DNA from: Hyphomicrobiales bacterium
GTDB lineage: Bacteria; Pseudomonadota; Alphaproteobacteria; Rhizobiales; Rhizobiaceae
Assembly: GCA_900466575.1 (NCBI GenBank)
Contig: UBMP01000020.1
Location: 124,001-188,000 of the forward strand
Direction: 5' to 3'
DNA: 64,000 nt
The position numbers and the translations under genes were made by a program. Under the pieces are notes generated by a model that did no database searches, had not been told where the DNA came from, and saw only the letters and a list, made by a program, of their open reading frames with translations. This document shows positions 16,178 to 26,583 of the stretch, piece after piece (within the stretch, counting starts at the first letter, position 1; each line of letters starts with the position of its first letter).

Positions 16178-17395
16178 ATGTCCGAATTCGTGTCTTCCTC
16201 AACCCAAACCCAGTCCAGGCGGCTTTCCTTCTGGGAGCGCGCCGTTTGCCGCATGGCGGACCGGATCGAGACCGGAAGCCTAACGCTGACATTTCCGAAG
16301 GGCGGCTTCTACAGCGTACATCGTGGCAACGAAGGTACGTCGGCGCAACTTTTCCTGAAGAATCCACGTCCGATCTGGCGGCTCGCGACGTCGGGTGACC
16401 TTGGCTTTGCCCGGTCCTATATCGACGGCGACTGGGACAGTCCGGATATCGGCGCGCTGATGAAACTGGCGCTTGAGAACGAGAAAGCCCTTTCGCCGGT
16501 AACCCGCACATCGGCCGTCTGGGGCAAGCTTGCCTATCTCAAGCATCGGTTCCGGTCCAATACGAAGCGTGGCAGCCGCAAGAATATCGCCTATCATTAC
16601 GACCTCGGGAACGAGTTCTACAGCCTGTGGCTTGACGAGACGATGACCTATTCGTCTGCCTTCTACCAGCATCCGGAGGCCTCGCTGGCCGAGGCTCAGA
16701 AGGCGAAATACGATCGCATCATCAAGGAACTGGAGATTGGCCCGGGCGACCGTGTGCTGGAAATCGGCTGCGGCTGGGGCGGGTTTGCGGAATATGCCGC
16801 GTCCACCACCGGCTGCCATGTGACCGGTATTACGCTGTCCTCCGAGCAGGCGAAATTCGCTACAGAGCGCCTGGCCAAGGCCGGACTTGCCGACCGGACC
16901 GAGATTCGCATCGAGGATTACCGCGATACGAAGGGCAGCTACGACCGCATCGTCTCGATCGAAATGTTCGAGGCGGTGGGCGAGGAAAACTGGCCACGCT
17001 ATTTCGAGACGATCCGTGATCGGCTGAAGTCGGGCGGTCGAGCGATGATCCAGACGATCACCATCGAGGATGACCGCTTCGACGACTATCGACGCAACGC
17101 GGACTATATCCAGACCTATATCTTCCCTGGTGGCATGCTGCCGTCCTTCTCGACCTTCCGCGACGCGGCACACAATGCCGGGCTTGCGGTGAAGGACTGG
17201 GCTGCCTTCGGCACGCACTATGCCAAGACGCTGATGGTCTGGGACAAGGATTTCTCGGCCAATTGGGAGCGCATCCGCGACATGGGCTTCGACGAACGCT
17301 TCAAGCGGATGTGGCGCTATTACCTGCACTATTGCGCCGCCGGCTTCAGTGTCGGCAGCATCGATGTGATGCAGGTGAAGATCGCGAAGAACTGA
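16178..17395 (+). CDS. Cfa-family fatty-acyl methyltransferase, atypical active site
   Basis: The product is 405 aa with the SAM-binding GCGWGGFAEYAA and the Cfa block NIAYHYDLGNEFYSLWLD. It should methylate the double bond of phospholipid acyl chains at the membrane. Two residues that hold the catalytic bicarbonate in E. coli Cfa appear changed: the Cys of YSC is Ser (TYSSAFYQ) and the His of LLHTIG is Gln (MIQTIT), while the Glu of MFE is kept. That pattern resembles enzymes linked to methyl- or furan-fatty-acid formation rather than classical cyclopropane synthases; this is from memory of the families. It ends the operon with the flavoprotein and DUF1365 genes. Confidence 0.88.
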   Translation: MSEFVSSSTQTQSRRLSFWERAVCRMADRIETGSLTLTFPKGGFYSVHRGNEGTSAQLFLKNPRPIWRLATSGDLGFARSYIDGDWDSPDIGALMKLALENEKALSPVTRTSAVWGKLAYLKHRFRSNTKRGSRKNIAYHYDLGNEFYSLWLDETMTYSSAFYQHPEASLAEAQKAKYDRIIKELEIGPGDRVLEIGCGWGGFAEYAASTTGCHVTGITLSSEQAKFATERLAKAGLADRTEIRIEDYRDTKGSYDRIVSIEMFEAVGEENWPRYFETIRDRLKSGGRAMIQTITIEDDRFDDYRRNADYIQTYIFPGGMLPSFSTFRDAAHNAGLAVKDWAAFGTHYAKTLMVWDKDFSANWERIRDMGFDERFKRMWRYYLHYCAAGFSVGSIDVMQVKIAKN

Positions 17396-17413
17396 GCGGC
17401 CGAAAGGCCGCTC
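17394..17413. terminator. Hairpin between convergent genes
   Basis: GAGCGGCC (17394-17401) pairs with GGCCGCTC (17406-17413) across a GAAA tetraloop, in the 25-bp gap between two convergent genes. There is no T-run, so it may stabilise or weakly terminate both transcripts. Confidence 0.5.
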
Positions 17414-17420
17414 AATCGCC

Positions 17421-18548
17421 TCAGAGCCCGCGCGCGATCACTAGTCGCTGCACTTCGCTCGTGCCTTCGTAAATCTGGCAGATGCGCACGTCGCGATAGA
17501 TGCGTTCCACCGGATAATCCGACAGATAGCCATAGCCGCCGTGAATCTGTATGGCGTCGGAGCAGACCTTCTCGGCCATTTCCGAGGCGAAGAGCTTGGC
17601 CATGGAGGCTTCCGTCAGGCAGGGCTTGCCGGCGTCCTTCAGGCTTGCCGCATGTAGAACCATGTGGCGCGCAGCCTCGATCTGCATCGCCATGTCGGCG
17701 AGCTTGAAGGCAATCGCCTGCTGCTCGATGATCGGCTTGCCGAAGGCCTTGCGTTCATGCGCATAGACACGCGCCGCTTCGAAGGCTGAGCGGGCCATGC
17801 CGACGGCCTGCGAAGCAATGCCGATGCGGCCGCCTTCGAGATTGGCGAGCGCAATCTTGTAGCCTTCACCTTCTTCGCCAAGGCGGTTTTCAACGGGCAC
17901 GCGCATGCCGTCAAAGGCGAGCGCGCAGGTGTCGGAGGAGTGCAGACCGAGCTTCTTCTCGACCGTCACCACCTTGTAGCCGGGTGTGTCGGTGGGCACG
18001 ATGAAGGCGGAGATGCCCTTCTTGCCGGCCGACGGATCGGTGACGGCGAAGACGATGATCATGTTGCCGTTCTTGCCCGACGTGATGAACTGCTTGGCCC
18101 CGTCGATGACATAATGATCGCCCTCGCGCCGCGCCTTGGTGCGGATGGCGGAGGCATCCGACCCGGCCTGCGGCTCGGTCAGCGCAAATCCGCCGATCCA
18201 TTCGCCACTGGCAAGCTTCGGCAGGAAGCGCGCCTTCTGCTCCTCCGTGCCGAAACGCAGGATGGGCACGCAGCCGACGGAGGAATGCACCGACATGATG
18301 GTCGAGCAGGCGCCATCGGCGGCGGCAATTTCTTCCAGCGCCAGCGCATAGGCGACCGTGCCGAGGTCCGACCCGCCATAGGCTTCGGGCACCAACATGC
18401 CGAGAAAGCCGAGTTGGCCCATTTCGTTGAGTTCCTCGCGCGGGAAGCGGGACGTCAAGTCGCGTTCGGCGGCGCCCGGAGCAAGGCGCTCCTGCGCAAA
18501 GTCGCGGACCGCATCCCGGATCTGTTCGGTCGTTTCGTCGAGGATCAT
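17421..18548 (-). CDS. Acyl-CoA dehydrogenase
   Basis: The 375-aa product spans a complete acyl-CoA dehydrogenase: N-terminal helical domain, middle beta domain with [17 protein letters not shown], and C-terminal domain with [16 protein letters not shown] and the catalytic glutamate in IYEGTSEVQ. It would oxidise an acyl-CoA to the 2,3-enoyl-CoA, passing electrons to ETF. The length and motifs suit short or branched-chain substrates, but specificity is not determined. Its ATG overlaps the thiolase stop by one base and it is the last gene of a four-gene catabolic operon. Confidence 0.92.
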   Translation of the reverse strand: MILDETTEQIRDAVRDFAQERLAPGAAERDLTSRFPREELNEMGQLGFLGMLVPEAYGGSDLGTVAYALALEEIAAADGACSTIMSVHSSVGCVPILRFGTEEQKARFLPKLASGEWIGGFALTEPQAGSDASAIRTKARREGDHYVIDGAKQFITSGKNGNMIIVFAVTDPSAGKKGISAFIVPTDTPGYKVVTVEKKLGLHSSDTCALAFDGMRVPVENRLGEEGEGYKIALANLEGGRIGIASQAVGMARSAFEAARVYAHERKAFGKPIIEQQAIAFKLADMAMQIEAARHMVLHAASLKDAGKPCLTEASMAKLFASEMAEKVCSDAIQIHGGYGYLSDYPVERIYRDVRICQIYEGTSEVQRLVIARGL

Positions 18549-19738
18549 CAGGACATCCTTTCGATCGCCACGGCAGTCGCTTCACCGCCGCCGATGCAGA
18601 TGGACGCAATGCCGCGTTTCAGGCCGTGGGTCTGAAGGGCTGCGAGCAGCGTGACCATGATGCGTGCGCCGGAGGCACCGATCGGGTGGCCGAGCGCGCA
18701 GGCGCCGCCATGGATGTTCACCTTGTCATGCGGCAGGCCGAGTTCGCGCATGGAGGCCATGGCGACGACCGCAAAGGCCTCGTTGATCTCGAACAGATCG
18801 ACATCGGCGAGCGCCCAGCCGGTCTTGTCGGAGAGCTTGCGCATGGCGTGGATCGGCGCGGTCGGGAAGAGGTTCGGTTCATGCGCGTGGCTGGCATGGC
18901 CGATGATGGCGGCGAGCGGCTTGAGGCCACGCTTCTCAGCTTCCGAGCGGCGCATCAGCACCAGCGCCGCCGCCCCGTCCGAGATGGAGGAGGAATTGGC
19001 GGCCGTCACCGTGCCGTCCTTGCGGAAGGCGGGCTTCAGCGTCGGGATCTTGTCGATCTGCGCCTTGCCGGGCTGTTCGTCGATGGAAACCTCGACGTCG
19101 CCCTTGCGCCCCTTCACGGTCACGGCTGCGATCTCGCCGGCGAAATGACCATTGGCGATCGCCTTCTGCGCGCGCTCCAGCGAGGCGATCGCATAGGCGT
19201 CCTGTTCTGCACGGGTGAACTGGAAGGCCTCGGCGCAATCCTCGGCAAACGTGCCCATCAGGCGGCCCTTGTCGTAGGCGTCTTCGAGACCGTCCATGAA
19301 CATGTGATCGATGATCTGGCCGTGGCCCATGCGATAGCCGCCGCGCGCCTTGGGCAGCAGATAGGGCGCATTGGTCATGCTCTCCATGCCACCGGCGACC
19401 ACGATATTCGCGCTGCCCGCGAGGATCGTGTCATGCGCCATCATCGCGGCCTTCATGCCCGAGCCGCACATCTTGTTGACGGTGGTTGCAACAGTGGAGA
19501 GCGGCAGGCCGGCACCGAGCGCTGCCTGTCGCGCCGGGGCCTGACCCTGGCCGGCGGGAAGCACGCAGCCGAAGATCACCTCTTCGATCTGATCGGCGGA
19601 CAAGCCCGCGCGCGAAGCGGCTGCGGAAATCGCCACCGCGCCGAGTTCGCTGGCGGTGGCACCGGACAGATCGCCCTGGAAGCCGCCCATGGGCGTGCGG
19701 GCCATGCCGGCGATGACGATGGGATCGGACTGCGTCAT
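18548..19738 (-). CDS. Acetyl-CoA acetyltransferase (thiolase)
   Basis: This 396-aa thiolase has the acyl-accepting Cys91 in [11 protein letters not shown], the C-terminal [16 protein letters not shown] with the catalytic His, and SICIGGGEA with the second Cys. It would cleave a 3-ketoacyl-CoA to acetyl-CoA plus a shortened acyl-CoA, or run in reverse as a condensing enzyme. Its neighbours, a 3-hydroxyacyl-CoA dehydrogenase-like SDR, an acyl-CoA dehydrogenase and an acyl-CoA ligase, point to degradation of a short or branched fatty acid. Confidence 0.93.
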   Translation of the reverse strand: MTQSDPIVIAGMARTPMGGFQGDLSGATASELGAVAISAAASRAGLSADQIEEVIFGCVLPAGQGQAPARQAALGAGLPLSTVATTVNKMCGSGMKAAMMAHDTILAGSANIVVAGGMESMTNAPYLLPKARGGYRMGHGQIIDHMFMDGLEDAYDKGRLMGTFAEDCAEAFQFTRAEQDAYAIASLERAQKAIANGHFAGEIAAVTVKGRKGDVEVSIDEQPGKAQIDKIPTLKPAFRKDGTVTAANSSSISDGAAALVLMRRSEAEKRGLKPLAAIIGHASHAHEPNLFPTAPIHAMRKLSDKTGWALADVDLFEINEAFAVVAMASMRELGLPHDKVNIHGGACALGHPIGASGARIMVTLLAALQTHGLKRGIASICIGGGEATAVAIERMS

Positions 19739-19760
19739 GGGGTTGCTCCTTTGTCTTCGC

Positions 19761-20528
19761 TCAGCGCGGCGCCATGCGGATGGCGCCGTCGAGGCGGATG
19801 ACTTCGCCGTTCAGCATCTGGTTCTCGATGATGTGGCGCACCAGCGAGGCGAATTCGTCGGCGCGGCCGAGGCGCGAAGGGAAGGGGACGGACGCGCCGA
19901 GCGAATCCTGCACCTCCTGCGGCATGGCAAACAGCATCGGCGTCCCGAAAATGCCGGGTGCGATGGCGAGAACGCGGATGCCGGAACGCGCCAGTTCCCG
20001 CGCTGCCGGCAGCGTCATGGCGGCCACGCCACCCTTGGAGGCCGAATAGGCGGCCTGGCCGATCTGGCCGTCGAAGGCAGCGACGGAGGCAGTGTTGATG
20101 ATCACGCCGCGCTCGCCACTCTCGCCCGGCTCGTTGCCGGCCATGGCTTCGGCGGCCAGACGCAGCATGTTGAATGTTCCGATAAGGTTGATCGAGACAG
20201 TTCGCGCAAAGCTTTCAAGCTTGTGCGGACCATCGCGACCAACAATGCGCTCGCCCGGCGCGACGCCCGCGCAATTGACGAGACCGTCGATGCGGCCGAA
20301 GGCGGCCCTGGCGGTCGCGACCGCCGCCTTGCCGTCTTCCTCGCTGGTGACGTCGGTGCGCAATGCCCGGACGGCATCGCCGAACTCAGCTTCCATTGCC
20401 TTCAGCGCATCGGCGTTGAGGTCGAGAAGCATGGCTTTGCCGCCAGCCTCGACGATCATCTTCGCGACACCGGCGCCAAGCCCGGAAGCGGCACCCGTCA
20501 CGAGAAATACGCGGTCCTTGATTTGCAT
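19761..20528 (-). CDS. SDR, 3-hydroxyacyl-CoA dehydrogenase-like
   Basis: The product is a 255-aa classical short-chain dehydrogenase: cofactor motif TGAASGLG near 11-18, then NTASVAAF and the catalytic YSASK. The overall pattern ([52 protein letters not shown] in part) matches type-II 3-hydroxyacyl-CoA dehydrogenases (HSD17B10-like), which oxidise 3-hydroxy or 2-methyl-3-hydroxyacyl-CoA with NAD. That fits its place 22 bp before the thiolase. No enoyl-CoA hydratase is present in the operon, so that step must be supplied elsewhere. Confidence 0.88.
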   Translation of the reverse strand: MQIKDRVFLVTGAASGLGAGVAKMIVEAGGKAMLLDLNADALKAMEAEFGDAVRALRTDVTSEEDGKAAVATARAAFGRIDGLVNCAGVAPGERIVGRDGPHKLESFARTVSINLIGTFNMLRLAAEAMAGNEPGESGERGVIINTASVAAFDGQIGQAAYSASKGGVAAMTLPAARELARSGIRVLAIAPGIFGTPMLFAMPQEVQDSLGASVPFPSRLGRADEFASLVRHIIENQMLNGEVIRLDGAIRMAPR

Positions 20529-20556
20529 GTGATCTCAATCCCTTGGGTCTTGGGGT

Positions 20557-22224
20557 TTAATTTTTGGCCTGCTTCTCGACTTCCGCCTTGCGCAGGATGA
20601 AGCGCTGGATCTTGCCACTCGGCGTCTTCGGCAGTTCGGTCACGAAGTCCACGAGCCGCGGATAGGCATGTGCCGAAAGCTGCTTACGCACATGCTGCTG
20701 CAGCTCTTCTGCCAGTTGCGGCGTGCCTTCATAGCCCTTGGCGAGGATCACGAAAGCCTTGACGAGTTCGGTGCGCTCCGGATCCGGAACACCGACAACG
20801 GCGGCCTCGATGACAGCCGGATGCTCGATCAGCGCGCTTTCGACGTCGAAAGGTCCGATCCGATAGCCCGACGATGTGATGACATCGTCCGAGCGGCCGA
20901 TGAAGCTGATCGACCCGTCCGGTTCGAATTCGACGCTGTCGCCGGTGCTGTAATAGCCGTTGGCGATCGAGGGCGTGTCCTTCCTGTAGTAACCCGTGAA
21001 CCACATGAGCGGCGAGTGTTTGATGTCGACCGCCAGCATGCCGGGCTGGTTGGGCCCGAGTTCCTTACCGGCCTCATCAAGCACGACCACACGATAGCCG
21101 GGCATGGCAAAGCCAGCTGAGCCGTGGCGGACAGGGTGTTCAAGCCCGTGGTGATTATTGACCACCATGCCGAGTTCCGTCTGGCCGTAATGGTCGTGGA
21201 TCGGTGCGGCCAGATGGACCTCGAACCAGCGGATTATCTCCGGGTTCAGCGGTTCGCCGGCGCTGCTGACGACGCGGAGCTTGCCCTTGACGGGTTGGGC
21301 AGCCTCCTCACCGGCGGCGATCAGCAGGCGATAGGCGGTCGGCGAGCCGGCAAGGCTGGTGATGCCGAGGCGCTCGATGAGCTTGTAGGTGCTCTCTGCC
21401 GTGAAGCCGCCTTCATAAAAGGTGGTGGCCTGTCCCAGCAGGAGGGGACCGGTCACGGCATAATAGAGCCCGTAAGCCCAGCCCGGATCGGCAATGTTCC
21501 AGAAGACATCCGTTTCCTTCAATTCGACCGCGTCACTCATATAGGCGGCAAAGGAGAGGAGGGCGCGGATCGGTACGGGCACGCCCTTGGGCAGGCCGGT
21601 CGTGCCGGAGGTCGACATCATCATCATGAGGTCGTCGCCGTGGCGCATCACGGGTTCGAATTGATCGGAGCATTCGCTCAGCATCTTGCGAAGATCGATA
21701 TCGCCGGCCGGCAGGGTCTCGCCTGGGGCAACCAGTGTCGCGACCTTGGGGCAATTGGGGACATCGGCAAGCTTGGCGCGGTTGGCGCTGTTGGTGGCAA
21801 CCAGTTTGGTCGAACCGGTATTGAAACGTTGCTCGATGGCCTTGGGGCCGAAGGCCGTGAAAAGCGGCTGGTAGACCGCGCCGATGCGCCATGCGCCGAG
21901 AATGAAGCCGATCAGTTCCGGCACGCGCGGCAAGAGGCCTGCGACCACATCGCCGGCGACGATGCCTTCAGCCTGCAGCATGTTGGCGACGCGGGCGGAC
22001 ATGGCGCGCAGGTCTTCGAAGGTGAAGGTCTCCAGCCGCCCATCGGTTCCGATCCAGCGCAAAGCCAGCCGATTGTCGCCGCAATGGCGATCGCAGCATT
22101 CGACACAGGCATTGACGCTGCCCATGAGATCGCCTTCGAGGCGCGCAATGGCGTCCTCGATGCGGAAACTCGCGACCGCGTCTTCATAGCGCGGCCGCGT
22201 CGCTCGAATAGTCTTCTCTGACAT
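20557..22224 (-). CDS. Acyl-CoA synthetase, AMP-binding family
   Basis: I place the start at the ATG at 22224, directly after GAGGAGCC, giving 555 aa; the frame is open for another 1 kb upstream but that stretch has no family similarity and overlaps the AraC gene. The P-loop STSGTTGLPKG, YYSTGDSVEFEPDG, the hinge GRSDDVITSSGYRIGPF and the catalytic lysine in PKTPSGKIQRF are those of acetyl/medium-chain acyl-CoA synthetases. It would activate a carboxylic acid to its CoA ester, the entry step of the pathway encoded by the three genes downstream. It is divergent from the AraC regulator. Confidence 0.9.
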   Translation of the reverse strand: MSEKTIRATRPRYEDAVASFRIEDAIARLEGDLMGSVNACVECCDRHCGDNRLALRWIGTDGRLETFTFEDLRAMSARVANMLQAEGIVAGDVVAGLLPRVPELIGFILGAWRIGAVYQPLFTAFGPKAIEQRFNTGSTKLVATNSANRAKLADVPNCPKVATLVAPGETLPAGDIDLRKMLSECSDQFEPVMRHGDDLMMMMSTSGTTGLPKGVPVPIRALLSFAAYMSDAVELKETDVFWNIADPGWAYGLYYAVTGPLLLGQATTFYEGGFTAESTYKLIERLGITSLAGSPTAYRLLIAAGEEAAQPVKGKLRVVSSAGEPLNPEIIRWFEVHLAAPIHDHYGQTELGMVVNNHHGLEHPVRHGSAGFAMPGYRVVVLDEAGKELGPNQPGMLAVDIKHSPLMWFTGYYRKDTPSIANGYYSTGDSVEFEPDGSISFIGRSDDVITSSGYRIGPFDVESALIEHPAVIEAAVVGVPDPERTELVKAFVILAKGYEGTPQLAEELQQHVRKQLSAHAYPRLVDFVTELPKTPSGKIQRFILRKAEVEKQAKN

Positions 22225-22359
22225 CTGGGGCTCCTCACTCGTGCTCCCCGCCAAAAGGCGTCTCCTCGGGAGCTTTCTGCGATCATAACGCAGCACGACT
22301 TGCAAACAATGACAATCAGAAGCAGAATTTGTGAGCGGAAATGTCAATGGGGGCGATGC

Positions 22360-23352
22360 ATGAAGAGCCGGATGATCGCGCCGGGTTTTGTCGAGGATGC
22401 GCTGGACAGTCTGCGCGTCAGGGGCATAGATCCCGCGCCGGTGCTGAGAAGCGTCGGGATCGACGCTGAAAGCTTTGGGCCGGTGTCGAACGAGCAGTAC
22501 GGTGCGTTGTGGCTCGCCATCGCCACCCTTTCGGGCGATGAATTTTTCGGACTGGCCGCGCATCCCATGCGGCCCGGCGCCTTCCGGCTGCTCTGCTACA
22601 CGGTGATCCACGCCGGTACGCTGGAGCGGGCGCTGAGACGGGCGTTGACCTTCCTGAACATTGTGCTGGACGATCCGAACGGGGAACTGCGGCAGGAAGG
22701 CGGGCTTGCCGAGATCATCCTGACGGACCAGTCCGGCCCACGCTCTGCCTTCACCTACCGCACCTACTGGCTGATCGTGCTCGGGATTGCCTGCTGGCTG
22801 ATCGGGCGGCGCATTCCGCTGAGCCGGGTCGATTTCTCCTGCAGCGAACCCTTCAACCGGCAGGAATATCATCAGTTCTTCGGCGCGCCGGTGCATTTCG
22901 GTCAGAGACAGAGCCGCATGGCCTTTCGCGCCGATTATCTGAAACTGCCGATCATCCGTGATGAAAAGGCGCTGAAGGGCTTTCTGCGGGCGGCCCCCGC
23001 CAATATCCTCTTGCGCTACCGCCACGACCAAGGCTTTACGGCGGGCGTCCGCCATCGTCTGCGCGCGACCAGTCCTGACAGCTGGCCGGACTTCGAGGCG
23101 GTCGCCGCCGCCATGAAGTTGTCGCCCGCAACGCTGCGGCGGCGACTGAAGGCGGAGGGGCAGAGCTTTGCGGCGATCCGCGACGAGATCCGGCAGGCGG
23201 AGGCGCAACGGTTGCTTCGCGAGAGCACTGAAAGCGTTGCCCAGATCGCGACGGCGCTCGGTTATACCGAGCCAAGCGCCTTTCATCGGGCGTTCTTCAA
23301 ATGGACCGGAATGACGCCACTGGCTTTCCGGCGCGGCGAGGGCGGGTTCTGA
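22360..23352 (+). CDS. AraC-family regulator of the fatty-acid operon
   Basis: The product is 330 aa from the ATG at 22360 after a G-rich ribosome site (GGGGG at 22349-22353). Residues about 20-205 form an arabinose-binding-like (PF12625-type) effector domain, and the last 100 residues carry two helix-turn-helix motifs (KLSPATLRRRLKAEGQSF and VAQIATALGYTEPSAFHRAFFKWTG). This layout is typical of regulators such as OruR or fatty-acid-responsive AraC proteins. Divergence from the acyl-CoA synthetase operon across 135 bp makes that operon its probable target, with an acyl compound as effector (inference). Confidence 0.88.
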   Translation: MKSRMIAPGFVEDALDSLRVRGIDPAPVLRSVGIDAESFGPVSNEQYGALWLAIATLSGDEFFGLAAHPMRPGAFRLLCYTVIHAGTLERALRRALTFLNIVLDDPNGELRQEGGLAEIILTDQSGPRSAFTYRTYWLIVLGIACWLIGRRIPLSRVDFSCSEPFNRQEYHQFFGAPVHFGQRQSRMAFRADYLKLPIIRDEKALKGFLRAAPANILLRYRHDQGFTAGVRHRLRATSPDSWPDFEAVAAAMKLSPATLRRRLKAEGQSFAAIRDEIRQAEAQRLLRESTESVAQIATALGYTEPSAFHRAFFKWTGMTPLAFRRGEGGF

Positions 23353-23365
23353 TCAACCCGCCCTC
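23338..23365. terminator. Convergent hairpin between araC-type gene and patD
   Basis: A perfect 11-bp stem (GAGGGCGGGTT at 23338-23348 with 23355-23365) and 6-base loop include the AraC-gene stop codon. It sits in the 30-bp gap between convergent genes and could serve both; no T-run is visible. Confidence 0.6.
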
Positions 23366-23382
23366 CGTGCCTCATGACCTGC

Positions 23383-24810
23383 TTACCCGTGTGCGATCAT
23401 GACATGGCGCACGACGGTGTAGTCTTCTAGCGCGTAGATCGACATGTCCTTGCCATAGCCGGATTGCTTCAGGCCGCCATGGGGCATTTCGTTGCAGAGC
23501 ATGAAATGCGTGTTGACCCAGGTGCAGCCGTAGCGAAGGCCGGCGGTGGCGGCCATGGCCTTGGAGATGTCCTTGGTCCAGACGGAGGAGGCGAGGCCGT
23601 AGTCGGAGTCGTTGGCCCAGCCGATGACGTCGTCGTCATCGCCAAACGGCGTGACGGAAACGACCGGGCCGAAGACTTCGCGGCGGACGATTTCGTCCGA
23701 TTGCAGCGCGCCGGCCACCACGGTGGGCTGATAGTAGAAGCCGGAACCATCGGGGATGGCGCCGCCGGCCGTGACTTCGACATGGCCGGTTTCGGCGGCG
23801 CGCTGGACGAAGCTTGCCACACGGTCGCGCTGGCGGCGCGAGATCAGCGGGCCGATTTCGTTCTCGCTGTCATCGGCCAGATTGTAGCGGATGGAGGAGA
23901 CGGCGCTGCTGAGGTCGGCAACAAAGCGGTCATAGACCGACTTGTGCGCATAGATGCGGCAGGCGGCGGTGCAGTCCTGGCCGGCATTGTAAAAGCCGAA
24001 GGCACGAATGCCGGACACTGCCGCGTCTATATCGGCATCGCCATAGACGATGACCGGTGCCTTGCCGCCGAGTTCCAGATGCGTGCGCTTGACCGACTTG
24101 GAGGCTGCTTGCAGCACCTTCTTGCCCGTCGCGATATCGCCCGTGATCGAGACCATGTCGATGCCGGGATGGTTGATCAGCGTGTTGCCGACGCTCTCGC
24201 CGCGGCCGAGAATGACGTTGACCACGCCTTCCGGCAGGATATTGGCCAACAGCTTCGCCATCTTCAGCGCAGTCAGTGGCGTTTGCTCAGAGGGCTTGAA
24301 GACGACCGTGTTGCCGCCTGCAATGGCCGGTGCGAGCTTCCAGGCCATCATCATCAGCGGATAGTTCCACGGTGCAATCGAGCCGATGACGCCGACCGCG
24401 TCGCGGCGGATCATCGAGGTGAAGCCCGGCAGATATTCGCCGGCAATCGTGCCGTGCTGGTTGCGGATCGCGCCGGCGAAAAAGCGGAAGCAATCGACGA
24501 TGGCCGGAATTTCGTCATTGCGCACCGCGTTGATCGGCTTGCCGCAATTCAGCGATTCCAGCGCTGCGAAGGCGTCCGCATCCGCCTCGATCGCGTCGGC
24601 GATCTTGAGGAGATAGGCCGAGCGTTCGGCGGGCGTCGTGCGCGACCAGCTGGAGAACGCGCCGCGCGCGGCGGTGACGGCGGCTTCGATCTGGGCTGGC
24701 GAGGCCTCGGGCAGGTGCAGGATGCTTTCTGCGCTGCGCGGGTTGAGGATGTTTTCTTCCTGCTCCTCACCCTTGATGAAGGAGGCGCCGATGAGCATTT
24801 CGGTTTCCAT
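23383..24810 (-). CDS. patD: Gamma-aminobutyraldehyde dehydrogenase
   Basis: This 475-aa NAD-dependent aldehyde dehydrogenase has the catalytic Cys280 in [11 protein letters not shown] and Glu246 in LELGGKAPV. Long blocks such as [47 protein letters not shown] and [16 protein letters not shown] closely follow E. coli PatD (YdcW), which oxidises 4-aminobutanal from putrescine to GABA. It lies directly downstream of a ydcSTUV-type transporter, the same order as in E. coli, supporting import and oxidation of putrescine or a related amine. No putrescine aminotransferase is encoded nearby. Confidence 0.92.
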   Translation of the reverse strand: METEMLIGASFIKGEEQEENILNPRSAESILHLPEASPAQIEAAVTAARGAFSSWSRTTPAERSAYLLKIADAIEADADAFAALESLNCGKPINAVRNDEIPAIVDCFRFFAGAIRNQHGTIAGEYLPGFTSMIRRDAVGVIGSIAPWNYPLMMMAWKLAPAIAGGNTVVFKPSEQTPLTALKMAKLLANILPEGVVNVILGRGESVGNTLINHPGIDMVSITGDIATGKKVLQAASKSVKRTHLELGGKAPVIVYGDADIDAAVSGIRAFGFYNAGQDCTAACRIYAHKSVYDRFVADLSSAVSSIRYNLADDSENEIGPLISRRQRDRVASFVQRAAETGHVEVTAGGAIPDGSGFYYQPTVVAGALQSDEIVRREVFGPVVSVTPFGDDDDVIGWANDSDYGLASSVWTKDISKAMAATAGLRYGCTWVNTHFMLCNEMPHGGLKQSGYGKDMSIYALEDYTVVRHVMIAHG

Positions 24811-24830
24811 GATCGTTCCCTTTCCGTCTG

Positions 24831-25646
24831 TTATTTGCCGCTGCCGGCGGTCTCTGCGCCGTCGCGGGTGAGATAATAGGCCCCGAGAATGGGGATGAGC
24901 GTCACCAGCACGACCGCCATGGCAACCACATTGGTCACCGGCCGCTCATGCGGACGAATGAGTTCCTCCAGCATCCAGATCGGCAGCGTCTGCTGCTGGC
25001 CGGCCGTAAACGTCGTCACGATCACTTCGTCGAAGGAGAGCGCGAAGGCGAGCATGCCGCCCGCAAGAAGCGCCGTGCCGATATTCGGCAGGATGACATG
25101 CCGGAAGGTCTGGAAACCGTTGGCGCCGAGATCGTAGGAGGCTTCGACCAGCGAGGGCGACATGCGGCGGAAGCGGGCGACTGCGTTGTTATAGACCACG
25201 ACGATGCAGAAGGTCGCGTGACCGAGGACAATGGTCCAGAAGGAGAAGGGGATATTCATCATCCCGAAGGCGGAGCGCAGCGCAATACCGGTGACGATGC
25301 CGGGAAGCGCGATCGGCAGGATGACCAGCAGCGTGATCGCCTCCTGCCCGAAGAAGCGGGCGCGGGAGAGGGCTGCGGCGCAGAGCGTGCCGAGGATGAG
25401 TGCGAACGCGGTGGCGATGGCCGCGACCTGCAGCGAGAGCGTCAGCGCCTGCCAGACATCCGGCCGCGCCCAGGTGACGGCGAGCCAGCGCGTGGTAAAG
25501 CCCGGCGGCGGCCACTGGAAACTCTTGTCTTCCGTTGTGAAGGCATAGGCGAAGATCAGCAGCAGCGGTAGATGCAGGAAGAGCAGGCCGCCGGTGGCCG
25601 CGAGCGTTAGCGGGAAGGGCGCGCGGTTGTGCTTGTCAGAGTGCAT
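24831..25646 (-). CDS. ydcV: Polyamine ABC transporter permease (YdcV-like)
   Basis: The 271-aa inner-membrane protein has six predicted helices and the permease-ATPase contact loop [22 protein letters not shown] (in part). It belongs to the PotC/YdcV branch of the spermidine/putrescine permeases. It overlaps the end of the partner permease gene by 11 bp and precedes patD by 20 bp, in a ydcSTUV-patD arrangement. With the partner permease it should form the channel for putrescine or a related amine entering from the periplasm. Confidence 0.9.
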   Translation of the reverse strand: MHSDKHNRAPFPLTLAATGGLLFLHLPLLLIFAYAFTTEDKSFQWPPPGFTTRWLAVTWARPDVWQALTLSLQVAAIATAFALILGTLCAAALSRARFFGQEAITLLVILPIALPGIVTGIALRSAFGMMNIPFSFWTIVLGHATFCIVVVYNNAVARFRRMSPSLVEASYDLGANGFQTFRHVILPNIGTALLAGGMLAFALSFDEVIVTTFTAGQQQTLPIWMLEELIRPHERPVTNVVAMAVVLVTLIPILGAYYLTRDGAETAGSGK

Positions 25647-26583
25647 CGAAGGCTCCCTGTTTCTTGGCGCCCCAGAGATAGAAGGCCATGATGACGACGG
25701 GAACGACGGAGAAGGCGGCGGCGAGCGGAATGTTGCCGGCCGTGCCCTGCTGCGTATAGACCGCTTGGCCGATGAAGAGGCGCGACGTGCCGATGATGCC
25801 CGGAATGATATAGTCGCCCAGCGTCAGCGAGAAGGTGAAGATGGAGCCGGCGGCGACGCCTGGCATGGCGAGCGGCAGGAGGACATGGCGGAAGGTCTTG
25901 CCCGGTCCGCCGCCAAGATCGTAGGAGGCCTCGATCAGGTTCGACGGCACGCGTTCCAGCGAAGCCTGGATCGGCAGGATCATGTAGGGCAGCCAGATAT
26001 AGACGAAGACGAGGAAGGTGCCGGTCGCGCTCACCGAGAGCGAGTTGCCGCCGACGACGGGCAGCGACAGCCACGCATCCAGCAGCCAGCCGAGATGCAG
26101 CCCATCTGCCGCCCAACTGATGATGCCTTCCTTGGAGAGGATCATCTTCCAGGCATAGATCTTGACCAGATAGCTCGACCAGAGCGGCAGCATGACGCCG
26201 AGATAGAAGAAGGCCTTCCACCGGCCCTTCGCATATCGAGCGGCATAATAGGCGATGGGGAAGGCGAGGATGGCCGAGGCGATCGTCACCAGCGCCGCCA
26301 TGGTGACGGTGCGCTTGATGATATCGAAATTGGCGGGGCTCAGCAGTTCCGCATAGGTGGAGAGCGTCAGCTCGTAGGTCACCTGCGCGGTGAAGTCGTC
26401 GAAAGAGAAGAAGCTCTGCGCGAGAAGCGCTGCGAGCGAGCCGACATAGACGACGCCGAGCCAGAGAAGGGGCGGCGCGAGCAGGAGCAGAAGCAGCAGG
26501 CGCGGTGAGCGCCAGAGCGCCGCCGAGAGCCGGGAGGCCAGGCTGTCAGGCGCGGAATTCGTCGGTGAGACGCTGGCTGTCAT
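25636..26583 (-). CDS. ydcU: Polyamine ABC transporter permease (YdcU-like)
   Basis: This 315-aa inner-membrane permease of the PotB/YdcU type has a cytoplasmic N-terminal tail, a first helix around 30-50 ([20 protein letters not shown]) and the coupling loop [20 protein letters not shown]. Its ATG overlaps the stop of the ATPase gene (ATGA) and its end overlaps the second permease gene. It should heterodimerise with that permease. The order of binding protein, ATPase, permease, permease and dehydrogenase matches E. coli ydcSTUV-patD. Confidence 0.9.
   Translation of the reverse strand: MTASVSPTNSAPDSLASRLSAALWRSPRLLLLLLLAPPLLWLGVVYVGSLAALLAQSFFSFDDFTAQVTYELTLSTYAELLSPANFDIIKRTVTMAALVTIASAILAFPIAYYAARYAKGRWKAFFYLGVMLPLWSSYLVKIYAWKMILSKEGIISWAADGLHLGWLLDAWLSLPVVGGNSLSVSATGTFLVFVYIWLPYMILPIQASLERVPSNLIEASYDLGGGPGKTFRHVLLPLAMPGVAAGSIFTFSLTLGDYIIPGIIGTSRLFIGQAVYTQQGTAGNIPLAAAFSVVPVVIMAFYLWGAKKQGAFDAL

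Noticed and set aside
22225-23286. N-terminal extension of the acyl-CoA synthetase by about 350 residues
   Set aside because: It overlaps the AraC gene on the other strand, and a good ribosome site with a normal family start lies at 22224.
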